In this document: one piece after another, positions 16,683-24,205 of the stretch
How positions within the stretch are numbered: the stretch's first letter is position 1
Layout: each line of letters begins with the position of its first letter
DNA from: Nocardiopsis_B sediminis
GTDB lineage: Bacteria; Actinomycetota; Actinomycetes; Streptosporangiales; Streptosporangiaceae
Direction: 5' to 3'
DNA: 64,000 nt
Assembly: GCF_042650565.1 (NCBI RefSeq)
Contig: NZ_JBHSBH010000001.1
Location: 1 to 64,000 of the forward strand
Made by a program: the position numbers and the translations under genes
Notes under the pieces: generated by a model
What the model saw: only the letters and a program-made list of their open reading frames with translations
Databases searched by the model: none
What the model was told of the DNA's origin: nothing

Positions 16683-17450
16683 GTGAATCCCACCTACGAC
16701 TTCTCCGGGCAGGTGGCCCTGGTCACCGGTGCCGCCTCCGGCATGGGCCTGGCCGCCGCCCGCGGCTTCGCCGACTCCGGCGCCGCCGTGGTCCTGGCCG
16801 ACCTCGACCACGACGCCGTCCACAACGCAGCCGAGGAGATCACCGGCCGCGGCCAGCAGGCGATCGGCGTCGTCTGCAACGTCACCGACGAACAGCAAGT
16901 GCAAGCCGCCGTACGGCGCGCCGTGACCGAGTACGGCCGTCTGGACATGGCGTTCAACAACGCCGGCATCCAGGCGCCGCCCACCGGCGCCGCCGACGAG
17001 ACGGCCGACTCCTTCGACCGGGTCAACGCCGTCAACCTGCGCGGCGTCTGGGCCGCGATGAAGCACGAACTCCGACAGATGCGCGAACAGGGCAGCGGCG
17101 CCATCGTCAACTGCTCATCCCTGGGCGGGCTCGTCGGGCTGCCCGAGCGCGCGGCCTACCACGCCTCCAAGCACGGCGTCATCGGCCTGACCCGCAGCGC
17201 CGCGGTCGAATACGCACCCCGGGGCGTCCGCATCAACGCCGTGTGCCCCGGCGTCATCGACACCCCGATGGTCGCCGACATGCTCGCCGACCAGGCCGAG
17301 GCCATGGCCGAGATCATCAAGGAACAGCCCATCGGCCGGCTCGGGAGAGCCGACGAGGTCGCAGCGGCCGTCCTATGGCTGTGCAGCCCCGGATCCAGCT
17401 TCGTCACCGGAACCGCCCTCCCCGTCGACGGCGGCTTCACCGTCCACTGA
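16683..17450 (+). CDS. Short-chain dehydrogenase/reductase
   Basis: A 255-residue classical SDR. The NAD(P) site is TGAASGMG near residue 13, followed by Asp in LADLD, which favours NAD(H) over NADP(H). NNAG follows near residue 90. The catalytic Ser lies in NCSS, and Tyr/Lys in YHASK. The C-terminal PVDGGFTVH is the usual end of glucose- or 2,5-dichloro-cyclohexadienediol-dehydrogenase-like SDRs. The GTG start at 16683 follows AAGGAG and is preferred to the ATG at 16620, which would add an unlikely polar extension. The substrate is not known. The next gene on the strand is the MerR regulator, separated by its own promoter. Confidence 0.9.
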   Translation: MNPTYDFSGQVALVTGAASGMGLAAARGFADSGAAVVLADLDHDAVHNAAEEITGRGQQAIGVVCNVTDEQQVQAAVRRAVTEYGRLDMAFNNAGIQAPPTGAADETADSFDRVNAVNLRGVWAAMKHELRQMREQGSGAIVNCSSLGGLVGLPERAAYHASKHGVIGLTRSAAVEYAPRGVRINAVCPGVIDTPMVADMLADQAEAMAEIIKEQPIGRLGRADEVAAAVLWLCSPGSSFVTGTALPVDGGFTVH

Positions 17451-17502
17451 TGCGCGCCTCCCCCGCCGGGACCGCCGACCGCGAGCTCGACGCCGGCGGG
17501 GT

Positions 17503-17533
17503 TTGCACATGACGTAGCGACATGTGGTGCAGT
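17503..17533 (+). promoter_or_regulatory. MerR-type promoter with 19-bp spacer and central dyad
   Basis: TTGCAC (17503-17508) and TGCAGT (17528-17533) are separated by 19 bp. The spacer region contains CACATG (17506-17511) and CATGTG (17521-17526), a perfect dyad. An over-long spacer with a central dyad is the hallmark of MerR-controlled promoters. It lies 34 bp before the merR start, so autoregulation is likely. Confidence 0.65.
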
Positions 17534-17566
17534 GAGCGGTGAGCACGACGCTGAGAGGCTTCCTTC

Positions 17567-18430
17567 ATGCACCTGCCTGCAATTCCCCGCCGGGTCAAGA
17601 TCGGCGACGCCGCCGCATTCACCGGGACCACTCCCCGGGCCATCCGCCACTACCACGCCATCGGGCTGCTCGCCGAACCGCAGCGGGGCGCCGACAACCG
17701 CCGCCGCTACGGCTACGACGACATGATCCGCCTCCTGTGGATCCGCAAAATGGCCGACGCCGGTATCCCCCTGGACGACATCCGCACCACCTTCGCGGGC
17801 GCCACCGACATCGAGCAGTCGCTCGCCCGGCTGGAGGAATCCCTCACCGCCAAGGCAGCCGCCATCGAACGCCAGCGCAGCGCCGTACGCCACCTGCGCG
17901 AGTCCGGCAGCCCCCTTGGCCTGCTCTCCCCGTTGGTCACCGGTCGACTGCTGCGCCACGTGCCGCCCGAGGCCCTGCGCCCTGCCGACCTCGATACCCT
18001 CCTGGTCACCGAGCGCATCTTCGGCCCGCTCGGCGCCGCCGTCCAAGCCGAGCGGTTCATCGTCCTGGCCATCCGGCCCGACCTACGGGCCGAGGACGAC
18101 CGCCTGGCGGAGGCCGAGGCGGCCCTGGACGACAGTGTCTCCCCCGACGACCCCCGCGTGGACGCCCTCGCCCGCCGGCGGTGCGCACACGAGACCGCGT
18201 TGCTCTCCGCCAGCGAGAACGCCGAACTAGAAGAAGAGCGCGACGACCTCTTCGAGCAGTACGACGAGACCGCGGACGAGGACCAGAGCGAGACGACGAT
18301 GAGCGCGGCGAAGGCCGTCGGCAAGATGCCGTACGACTTCTCCGCGGCCCGCATCCGCTACGAGGAACGCGCCTTCGAACTGCTACATGCCCAGCAGCAC
18401 GGCGACACGCCCCACGAACTCAAGGCCTAG
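17567..18430 (+). CDS. MerR-family transcriptional regulator
   Basis: A 287-residue MerR-type regulator. The winged helix-turn-helix is visible at the N-terminus (KIGDAAAFTGTTPRAIRHYH, then IGLLAEPQRGADNRRRYGYDD), followed by the long dimerisation helix. The C-terminal ligand part is larger than in metal sensors and rich in Asp/Glu and Ala, with no cysteine metal site. It is therefore more likely a sensor of an organic compound. The start at 17567 follows GAGAGG. The promoter at 17503-17533 has the distorted 19-bp spacing of MerR targets. The gene may also control the SDR upstream, but no similar operator is seen there. Confidence 0.88.
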   Translation: MHLPAIPRRVKIGDAAAFTGTTPRAIRHYHAIGLLAEPQRGADNRRRYGYDDMIRLLWIRKMADAGIPLDDIRTTFAGATDIEQSLARLEESLTAKAAAIERQRSAVRHLRESGSPLGLLSPLVTGRLLRHVPPEALRPADLDTLLVTERIFGPLGAAVQAERFIVLAIRPDLRAEDDRLAEAEAALDDSVSPDDPRVDALARRRCAHETALLSASENAELEEERDDLFEQYDETADEDQSETTMSAAKAVGKMPYDFSAARIRYEERAFELLHAQQHGDTPHELKA

Positions 18431-18445
18431 TTCTCCCGAAGCCAC

Positions 18446-18472
18446 GGTGAGCCGCAAAGCACCCGGCTCACC
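18446..18472. terminator. Hairpin between convergent merR and DUF3037 genes
   Basis: GGTGAGCCG (18446-18454) pairs with CGGCTCACC (18464-18472), a perfect 9-bp stem with a 9-nt loop. It overlaps the DUF3037 stop codon. Confidence 0.5.
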
Positions 18473-18848
18473 CCACCAGCGACGCCGCCAGCCGCTCCAG
18501 ATCGCCCTCCGGGTCCGCCGTCAGCCCCGTGTGAATGGGGCCCGGCTGCACGATCGTGCTCCGGGGGGCCGTCAGCCAGCGGAACCGCCGCCCCGCATCC
18601 TCACCGCCGGCGGCGCCCGCACCCGGCCCCCCGCGGCACACCCGCTCCACCGCCTCCAGCGCCAGCTCCACACCCGCCACGTCCACCGACGCGTCCAGCG
18701 CCCGCAGCCGCGCCTCGTCCAGCGCACACCGCGCCGCCAGGAACGACCGCGCCTTGCAGTACACGATCACCCCCGCGTTCACCTGCTCCCCGCGCTCCAG
18801 CCGCGGCACCACGCGCACCAGCGCATACTCGAACACATCGCGCTTCAC
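18468..18848 (-). CDS. DUF3037 family protein, partner of the HipA-like kinase
   Basis: A 126-residue protein of the DUF3037 type: FEYALVRVVPRLERGEQVNAGVIVYC at the N-terminus is the family signature. Its function is not established. The GTG start at 18848 overlaps the stop of the upstream HipA-like gene by 4 bp (GTGA), so translation is coupled. A HipA-like kinase followed by DUF3037 is a pairing I recall from several actinobacteria and bacilli, which suggests that the two proteins act together. Confidence 0.82.
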   Translation of the reverse strand: MKRDVFEYALVRVVPRLERGEQVNAGVIVYCKARSFLAARCALDEARLRALDASVDVAGVELALEAVERVCRGGPGAGAAGGEDAGRRFRWLTAPRSTIVQPGPIHTGLTADPEGDLERLAASLVG

Positions 18849-19612
18849 CGCGGCACCTCCGGCAGCCACCCGCGCTCGGCGACCCGCGCCAGCAGATGCC
18901 CCACGTAGGCCTCGCGCACCTCACCGGCCGATGCGAACCCCGGCTCATCCAGCAGCCACGCATCCGGCACCAGCCCCACGACCTCCCACAACAGCTCCTC
19001 GGTCACCAGCACCGCGAACTCCGAATCCGCCCCCGCCACATCCGGCCGCGCCCCCACGAGCACGTGCTCCGAGGCGTCGTAGCGCCGCACCGCGGCCGAC
19101 GCCGCGCCGGCCCAGTTGTGGTGGAAGATCAGCGTGGCCCCGTGGTCGATCAGGTACGGCCGCCCGTGCCACACCAGCATGTTCGGGTTGCGCCAGGTCC
19201 GGTCCACGTTGCCCACGAACGCGTCGAACCACACGATCCGCCCCGCGAGCTCGGCGTCGACCTCGTAGACGAGCGGGTCGAACGCCAGCGCCCCCGGCAG
19301 GTAGTCCATGCCCAGGTTCAGCCCGCCGCTGGCCTTCAGCAGCTCCTGCACCTCCGGGTCCGGCTCGCCCCGGGCGATCGCCGCGTCGAAGCCCACCAGC
19401 GCCAGCTCCGGCACCGGCAGCCCGAGCCTGCGCCCCAGCTCCCCCGAGATCACCTCGGCGATCAGGGTCTTGCGCCCCTGCCCCGCACCGATGAACTTCA
19501 CCACGTACATGCCGAGGTCGTCCGCCTCGACCAGACCCGGAAGCGACCCGCCCTCGCGCAGCGGCAGCACATACCGGGTCGCCGTTATCTCTCGCAGCAC
19601 GCCGCACAGCAT
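18845..19612 (-). CDS. HipA-like kinase family protein
   Basis: A 255-residue protein resembling the C-terminal kinase domain of HipA/PI3-4-kinase-like proteins. Visible pieces are the start REITATRYVLPLREGGSLPG, a glycine-containing KFIGAGQGRKTLIAEV segment with the likely ATP-contacting Lys, the catalytic-loop-like WFDAFVGNVDRTWRNPNML, and LIDHGATLIFHH, matching the metal-binding Asp region. It lacks the N-terminal HipA subdomain and there is no HipB-like HTH gene, so this is not a standard hipBA toxin-antitoxin module. The start at 19612 is taken; GTG at 19600 is also possible. It is divergent from a nucleotidyltransferase gene, with only 30 bp between the two starts. Confidence 0.8.
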   Translation of the reverse strand: MLCGVLREITATRYVLPLREGGSLPGLVEADDLGMYVVKFIGAGQGRKTLIAEVISGELGRRLGLPVPELALVGFDAAIARGEPDPEVQELLKASGGLNLGMDYLPGALAFDPLVYEVDAELAGRIVWFDAFVGNVDRTWRNPNMLVWHGRPYLIDHGATLIFHHNWAGAASAAVRRYDASEHVLVGARPDVAGADSEFAVLVTEELLWEVVGLVPDAWLLDEPGFASAGEVREAYVGHLLARVAERGWLPEVPR

Positions 19613-19642
19613 ACGGCCGATCCCCTCCGCTACCGTTCCACC

Positions 19643-20428
19643 ATGCGGCTCGACGACCAGGCGTTCACCGCCCACGTGACCGATACCCTCGCCCGCCTCA
19701 AAGGGGTTCACGCAGTGGCGCTGGGCGGATCCCGCGCCACCGGCACACACACCGCGGACAGCGACTTCGACTTCGCTGTTTACTACCGGCACCGGTTCGA
19801 CCCCGGCCAGCTCCGCCACCTGGGCTGGGAAGGGGAGGTCTTCGGGATCGGCGAGTGGGGCGGCGGCGTGTTCAACGGCGGAGCCTGGCTCCAGGTCGAC
19901 GGCCGCCGGGTCGACGTCCACTACCGCGACCTCGACGACGTCGAGTTCCGCCTCGCCGAGGCACAGCGGGGGCGCTTCGACGTCGAACGCCTCGCCTTCC
20001 ACCTGGCCGGCGTCCCGACCTACATCGTGGTCGCCGAGCTCGCGGTCAACGAGGTCCTGCACGGCGAGCTGCCGCGGCCCCGCTATCCCGGCGCACTGCG
20101 CACCGCCGCCCCGGACCGGTGGTGGGGCGAGGCCCGGCTCACGCTCGACTACGCCCGCACCGCCCACGCCCAGCGCGGGCACCTGGCCGACACCGTCGGC
20201 GCGATCGCGGTCGCCGCTGCCCAGGCCGCGCACGCCGTGATGGCCGCGCGCGGCACCTGGGTGACCAACGAGAAGCGGCTGCTGGACTCCGCCGGCGTGC
20301 GCGGCGTCGACACCATCCTGTCGGGGCTCGACAGCGAACCCGCGACGCTGATGGCGGCGGCCGATGCCGCCGCGGTGCTGCTCGGCGACGCGGTCGCCGC
20401 CGCCACGGAGGGCGGAGTCGCCCCCTGA
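19643..20428 (+). CDS. Nucleotidyltransferase-domain protein
   Basis: A 261-residue protein with a pol-beta-type nucleotidyltransferase core: GGSRATGTHTADSDFDFAVYY gives the GS motif and the two metal-binding aspartates, and VDVHYRD supplies the third acidic residue. The C-terminal half is helical (DTVGAIAVAAAQAAHAVMAARG), as in kanamycin-nucleotidyltransferase-like and HEPN-linked proteins. It may adenylylate a small molecule such as an aminoglycoside or another substrate. The ATG at 19643 is the only start close to the motif. It shares a 30-bp divergent promoter space with the HipA-like kinase. Confidence 0.82.
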   Translation: MRLDDQAFTAHVTDTLARLKGVHAVALGGSRATGTHTADSDFDFAVYYRHRFDPGQLRHLGWEGEVFGIGEWGGGVFNGGAWLQVDGRRVDVHYRDLDDVEFRLAEAQRGRFDVERLAFHLAGVPTYIVVAELAVNEVLHGELPRPRYPGALRTAAPDRWWGEARLTLDYARTAHAQRGHLADTVGAIAVAAAQAAHAVMAARGTWVTNEKRLLDSAGVRGVDTILSGLDSEPATLMAAADAAAVLLGDAVAAATEGGVAP

Positions 20429-20625
20429 CGGCCCGGGCCCGTCGAGACGGCTCCGCCCTCACCTGCTCCCCCCGGCCTCTGGAGCGCCATGTCCGGGGTG
20501 CGGGCGTAGTAGTGAGGGCGGCGTAGCCGCTCCATTTTCTGTTTTTCGTGTGTGTTTGCTGTGTAGAAAAAACACAGCCGACACCTGTACTTTGTAGATT
20601 TTTGTAGAGGCTCTACAGGGAGCGT
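20429..20625. other. AT-rich convergent intergenic region with hairpins
   Basis: The end of this region (20531-20617) is strikingly AT-rich for this genome. It holds GCTGTGT/ACACAGC (20558-20564/20572-20578) around AGAAAAA, and TGTAGAG/CTCTACA (20603-20609/20611-20617) separated by one G. TGTAGA-like words recur. It may contain terminators of the convergent genes or be foreign DNA. Confidence 0.5.
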
Positions 20626-21438
20626 TCAGCGCGGCCGGGTGGCGTGCCGGGCGACCAGGATGAGGCAGCCCACCTCGGGCAACTCGTTGGTGACGGCGAC
20701 GATGCGGCCGGAAGGCGTGTCCGTATCCGCCCGCAGCCCGCTTCGCCGGAAGCGCTCCGCCATGCGGGGCACGGTCGGCTTGGTGTGCTCCGAGGCGTCC
20801 ACCAGCTCGACCACGTCGAGCCCGGCCGCGCGGGTGAGCCGCCGGTAGTCGGCGAGCGTGGCCCCTCCCCCGTTGAGCACCTCCGCCGACCGGCGCAGCG
20901 CCGTGCCCTCCACGTCCTCGGGCACCAGCACATCGGTGAGGACCAGCCGCCCCCCGCGCCGCAGCACGCGTGCCATCTCACGCAAGGCGATGCCCCGGTC
21001 CATGTGCAGGATCGACTCGAACGCCAGGACCGCGTCGAAGGAGGCGTCGTCATAGGGCATGCGCATGGCGTCTGCGCACTCGAAGGACACCGCGTGGGCC
21101 AGCCCTTCGGCCCGCGCCCGCCGGTTGGCGTCCGCCACCTGCCGTTCGTTGACCGAAATCCCCAGCACGGCGGCGCCGGTCGCCCGGGCCACCCGCAGCG
21201 CCGGCTTGCCGATCCCGCACCCGACATCGAGCACACGGTGCCCGGCGGCCACACCGAGCCGCCGGATGAGCACATCGGTGAACCGGTCGGTGGCGCTCTC
21301 GACCGTCCGCGGGTCATCGGGGTCGTCCCAGTAACCGAAATGGAAATTGTCGTCCCATGCACGGCTCAACAGCGGTCCGAGCGTGTCGTAGAAGCGGGCG
21401 ACGCCGCCCGGAATCGACGGCTCATCGTGAAGTTCCAC
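20626..21438 (-). CDS. SAM-dependent methyltransferase, EryG-like
   Basis: A 270-residue class I methyltransferase. Motif I is VLDVGCGIGKPALRVA near residue 69. The region before it (FYDTLGPLLSRAWDDNFHFGYW) and the later ADAMRMPYDDASFDAVLAFESILHM, REMARVLRRGGRLVLTDV are the pattern of the EryG/sterol-C24-like subfamily, whose members O- or C-methylate natural products. EryG itself methylates a macrolide sugar. The GTG at 21438 is chosen because GAGG precedes it at six bases; the longer frame has no motif. No macrolide genes are nearby, but an Erm methyltransferase gene lies on the other strand 725 bp away. Confidence 0.85.
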   Translation of the reverse strand: MELHDEPSIPGGVARFYDTLGPLLSRAWDDNFHFGYWDDPDDPRTVESATDRFTDVLIRRLGVAAGHRVLDVGCGIGKPALRVARATGAAVLGISVNERQVADANRRARAEGLAHAVSFECADAMRMPYDDASFDAVLAFESILHMDRGIALREMARVLRRGGRLVLTDVLVPEDVEGTALRRSAEVLNGGGATLADYRRLTRAAGLDVVELVDASEHTKPTVPRMAERFRRSGLRADTDTPSGRIVAVTNELPEVGCLILVARHATRPR

Positions 21439-22163
21439 AGGTACCTCGTTATTTCTTGTCGCACGCCGCGTGCGACGCAGAGGGGCGGAAAGAGGCAAGG
21501 GAGGAGGCGCCGGCCATGGGGAACACCGACCGTGATGATCTCCGCCCATTCGGACGGATCGGTGAATTCCGACCGCAGGGGAACGTTCGGAATTCAACAG
21601 AAATCGCGTCCCAAGAACACTTTATCGAAATCCCTTGGGGCGTAGCCGTTCATCGCGGAAAGCCCGCGCATCCGTCGGCCCGGCGGCCCGGCCGCATGCC
21701 GCTGTGCGGCCCCGGGGAAAACCCGTGGCGCACGCCCGCCGCCGTCGGGTACGTTGCCCACCATGTGCGCCATCTGTGCTCTGACCGACCGCCGGGACGC
21801 GACCCGGTGGGGGGCGGCGCTCGTCCGCCGTCCGCGCCACCGGGCCGATGCCCTGGACCGGCCGGCCCGAGCCCGCCACTGACCCGCGTCGCGGCCTGAT
21901 CACCCGATCACCGGCCGCCGCCCGCGGCACCACCGTGCCGCCCGACCGCCTGCGCGCCCACCGCCCGCAGGGGTCCCGACGCGTATCCGGCGCCCTCGCC
22001 ACCACCGCCCCGTGCGGCGGCCCACCCCGGTCCGGGGTCCAGCCATGTCCACCGAACATCGGACGGGCGGCCCGGACACCTTTCGCATGCCCATGGCCGC
22101 AGCGCGGCCACCGCGCCGCCCGTCCCCGTCCGCCGCCCCAAGGCGGCAGGAACGGACAGTGCC
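21439..22163. other. Long region upstream of erm, possible leader
   Basis: About 725 bp between the divergent methyltransferase and erm starts. A 39-codon frame (21763-21882, beginning MCAICALTDRRD) has a TACGTT -10-like box (21750-21755) right before its ATG and could be leaderless. A second frame beginning at 22087 (MPMAAARPPRR) overlaps the erm start. Either might act in induction of erm. Nothing else is recognisable. Confidence 0.35.
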
Positions 22164-23045
22164 ATGGGATCCGCCCGACGCGACCGCACCCAGCCCGCCC
22201 CGCCCCGCACCGGCGCCCCTGCGCGCCGCACCGCGGACGGCCCCCGCCGCAGCGGCGGCGGCCGGCGCCGCGCCCTTTCGCAGAACTTCCTCACCGACAC
22301 CGGCCTGGCCCGCGCGCTGGTGCGCACCTCCGGGGTCGGCCCCGGCGACCTGGTGGTCGAGATCGGCGCGGGCGAGGGCATGATCACCCGGTTCCTCGCC
22401 CCCGCCTGCCGCAGGGTCATCGCCTACGAGATCGACCCCGTCCTCGCCGCGGGCCTCTCCCGCCGCTTCGGCGCGCACGGGGTCAGCGTCGCCCTCGCCG
22501 ACATCCGCACCGCGACACCGCCCAACGGGCCCTTCGCCGCCGTCGGCAACATCCCCTACTCCATCACCGCCGACATCGTCGACTGGTGCCTGACCGCCCG
22601 CGGCCTGACCTCGGCCACCCTGGTCACCCAGCTCGAATACGCCCGCAAGCGGACCGGCGGCTACGGCCGCTGGAGCCGGCTCACCGTCCGCACCTGGCCC
22701 GACTTCTCCTGGGAGATGGGGCGGCGGATCCCACGCGAGCGCTTCCACCCGGTCCCCCGCGTCGACTCCGCCGTCCTGCTGCTGCACCGGCGACGGCGCC
22801 CGCTGCTCCCGGCCCACCTGCGCGGCGGCTACCGGCGCCTCGTCGACCTCGGCTTCACCGGCACGGGCGGCTCCCTGCGCGCCTCCCTGCGCACGGCACA
22901 CGCCACCCACCGGGTCGACGCCGCCCTGGCCGCCGCCGGGGTCGGCCGCACCACGGTGGTCGCCTTCGTCTCCCCCGGCCAGTGGATCACCCTGGCCACC
23001 CACCTCCTGGACACAGGCCGCCCCGGCCCCCGCCGCGGCGGATGA
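22164..23045 (+). CDS. erm: Erm 23S rRNA adenine-N6-methyltransferase
   Basis: A 293-residue Erm/KsgA-family enzyme. SQNFLTDTGLARALVRTSGV is the conserved entry. Motif I is VVEIGAGEGMITRFLA, DPVL follows in motif II, and the catalytic motif IV is GNIPYSI near residue 129, the NxPY/F signature of adenine N6-methylation. The basic, Arg-rich first 40 residues and the RHxVP-like HPVPRVDSAV support Erm rather than KsgA. Such enzymes methylate A2058 and give MLSb resistance. It is flanked by a long 5' region, as in inducible erm genes, and a strong terminator. Mono- versus dimethylation cannot be told from sequence. Confidence 0.9.
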   Translation: MGSARRDRTQPAPPRTGAPARRTADGPRRSGGGRRRALSQNFLTDTGLARALVRTSGVGPGDLVVEIGAGEGMITRFLAPACRRVIAYEIDPVLAAGLSRRFGAHGVSVALADIRTATPPNGPFAAVGNIPYSITADIVDWCLTARGLTSATLVTQLEYARKRTGGYGRWSRLTVRTWPDFSWEMGRRIPRERFHPVPRVDSAVLLLHRRRRPLLPAHLRGGYRRLVDLGFTGTGGSLRASLRTAHATHRVDAALAAAGVGRTTVVAFVSPGQWITLATHLLDTGRPGPRRGG

Positions 23046-23050
23046 CCTCG

Positions 23051-23088
23051 CAGGGCGGGGCGCCGGCCGTCACCGGCGCCCCGCCCTG
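23051..23088 (+). terminator. Terminator of erm
   Basis: Perfect 16-bp arms (23051-23066 and 23073-23088) with a 6-nt loop start five bases after the erm stop codon. Confidence 0.75.
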
Positions 23089-23251
23089 CCTGGGTCCGGC
23101 CCCCGAGCGTGTCGTTACGGAAGCCGCCGACGATGACCTGGAAGATCAGGGTGGACCACATGCACCAGGTGCAGCAGCGGGTCGTCCGGCACAGCGTCCC
23201 TCTCCTCCTGCCGGCCCGGGGCACACCGGAGAATCTCGGTGGGGAGAGGGT

Positions 23252-23878
23252 ATGGACGTCAAGATCCTTCCGCTGGCGATCACCATGATGGCGGGGCCGC
23301 AGATCATCGCCGCCCTCGTCCTGGTCACGACCAGGCGGGCGGTGCGCGTGTCCCTGGCGTTCCTGGCGGGCGTGGCCGTCGCCACGAGCGCCGGGGTGGC
23401 CATCGCCCTGGGCCTCTTCGGGCTCTTCGGCACCGCGGTGCCCTTGGGCAGTCCCGCCAAGGCCGGCTCGGTGGGCAGCCTGATCCAGTTCGCGCTGGTG
23501 GCACTGCTCGTCATCGCCGCGATCAGGGCCTTCCTTCACCGCGAGACGGCCAAGCCGCCCGGATGGCTCACGGGGCTCATGGAGGCGGGGCCCGCACATG
23601 CGCTCGCGGCCGGGCTGCTGGTGATCCTCGCGATGCCCTCGGACGTCATCGTCATGCTGACGGTGGGAGCGCACCTGGCCCACGGCGCCGAGGAATTCGC
23701 GGCCGCGCTCGGGTTCATCGCCGCGACCGTGCTGATAGCGGCCCTGCCCGTGCTCACGTTCCTGGCCGCGGGCCGCCGCGCGAGAGACGCCATGCCCGCC
23801 GTCCGGGACTGGCTGACCTCCCACAGCTGGGTGGTCACCATCGCCACGTGCGTCGTCTTCGTGTTCCTCATCCTGTGA
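23252..23878 (+). CDS. GAP-family (SfLAP-like) membrane protein
   Basis: A 208-residue protein with about six hydrophobic segments. It matches the GAP / Sap (sulfolipid-1-addressing protein) family: an N-terminal KILPLAITMMAGPQIIAALVLVTT, a polar loop after the third helix, and AMPSDVIVMLTVGAHLA in the second half. In mycobacteria, family members help move glycopeptidolipids or sulfolipids to the surface; elsewhere the role is unknown. The ATG at 23252 follows GGAGAGGG. It stands alone, between erm and the SNF2 gene. A lipid-transport role is therefore inference from family only. Confidence 0.8.
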   Translation: MDVKILPLAITMMAGPQIIAALVLVTTRRAVRVSLAFLAGVAVATSAGVAIALGLFGLFGTAVPLGSPAKAGSVGSLIQFALVALLVIAAIRAFLHRETAKPPGWLTGLMEAGPAHALAAGLLVILAMPSDVIVMLTVGAHLAHGAEEFAAALGFIAATVLIAALPVLTFLAAGRRARDAMPAVRDWLTSHSWVVTIATCVVFVFLIL

Positions 23879-24205
23879 GCGCGGCCGGTGCCCGCCCTGG
23901 GGAGCGGGTGTTCTCCGGCAGGCGGTGCCGGCCGCTCCCGCCGACCGCATCGCCCCAGGGGCGCTTTGGGGCTCGCCGGAGCGCCGGGAGCACAGTGCCG
24001 GCGCGCCCCCACGCGCCCCGGGCGGCGGCACACGCGATCTCGCCTGTGTGAATGGGCTAGCCTCACCTCCGGAGGGGGCCGGAACGCCGGAGGAGCCGCA
24101 GGGCCGGCGGGGCGCCGGATCGTGTACCGGCCGAGCCGCCGCGCCCCCGTCCGCCCCCGGGGAGGCCTCCGCCGGGGACGTCCACGACGCCGGAGGGGGC
24201 GCGGG
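23879..24205. other. Intergenic upstream of the SNF2 gene
   Basis: About 330 bp. The frame of the SNF2 gene stays open through it, but the codon content (Arg/Gly/Pro-rich, no conserved words) does not look coding. TAGCCT near 24056 could be part of a -10 box. No other gene. Confidence 0.4.

Noticed and set aside
18845..19612. Standard hipBA toxin-antitoxin module
   Set aside because: There is no HipB-like helix-turn-helix gene and the HipA N-terminal subdomain is missing.
23099..23215. Minus-strand stretch reading MWSTLIFQVIVGGFRNDT as a possible membrane-protein remnant
   Set aside because: Only about 20 residues look protein-like, with no start or conserved context. It may be chance.
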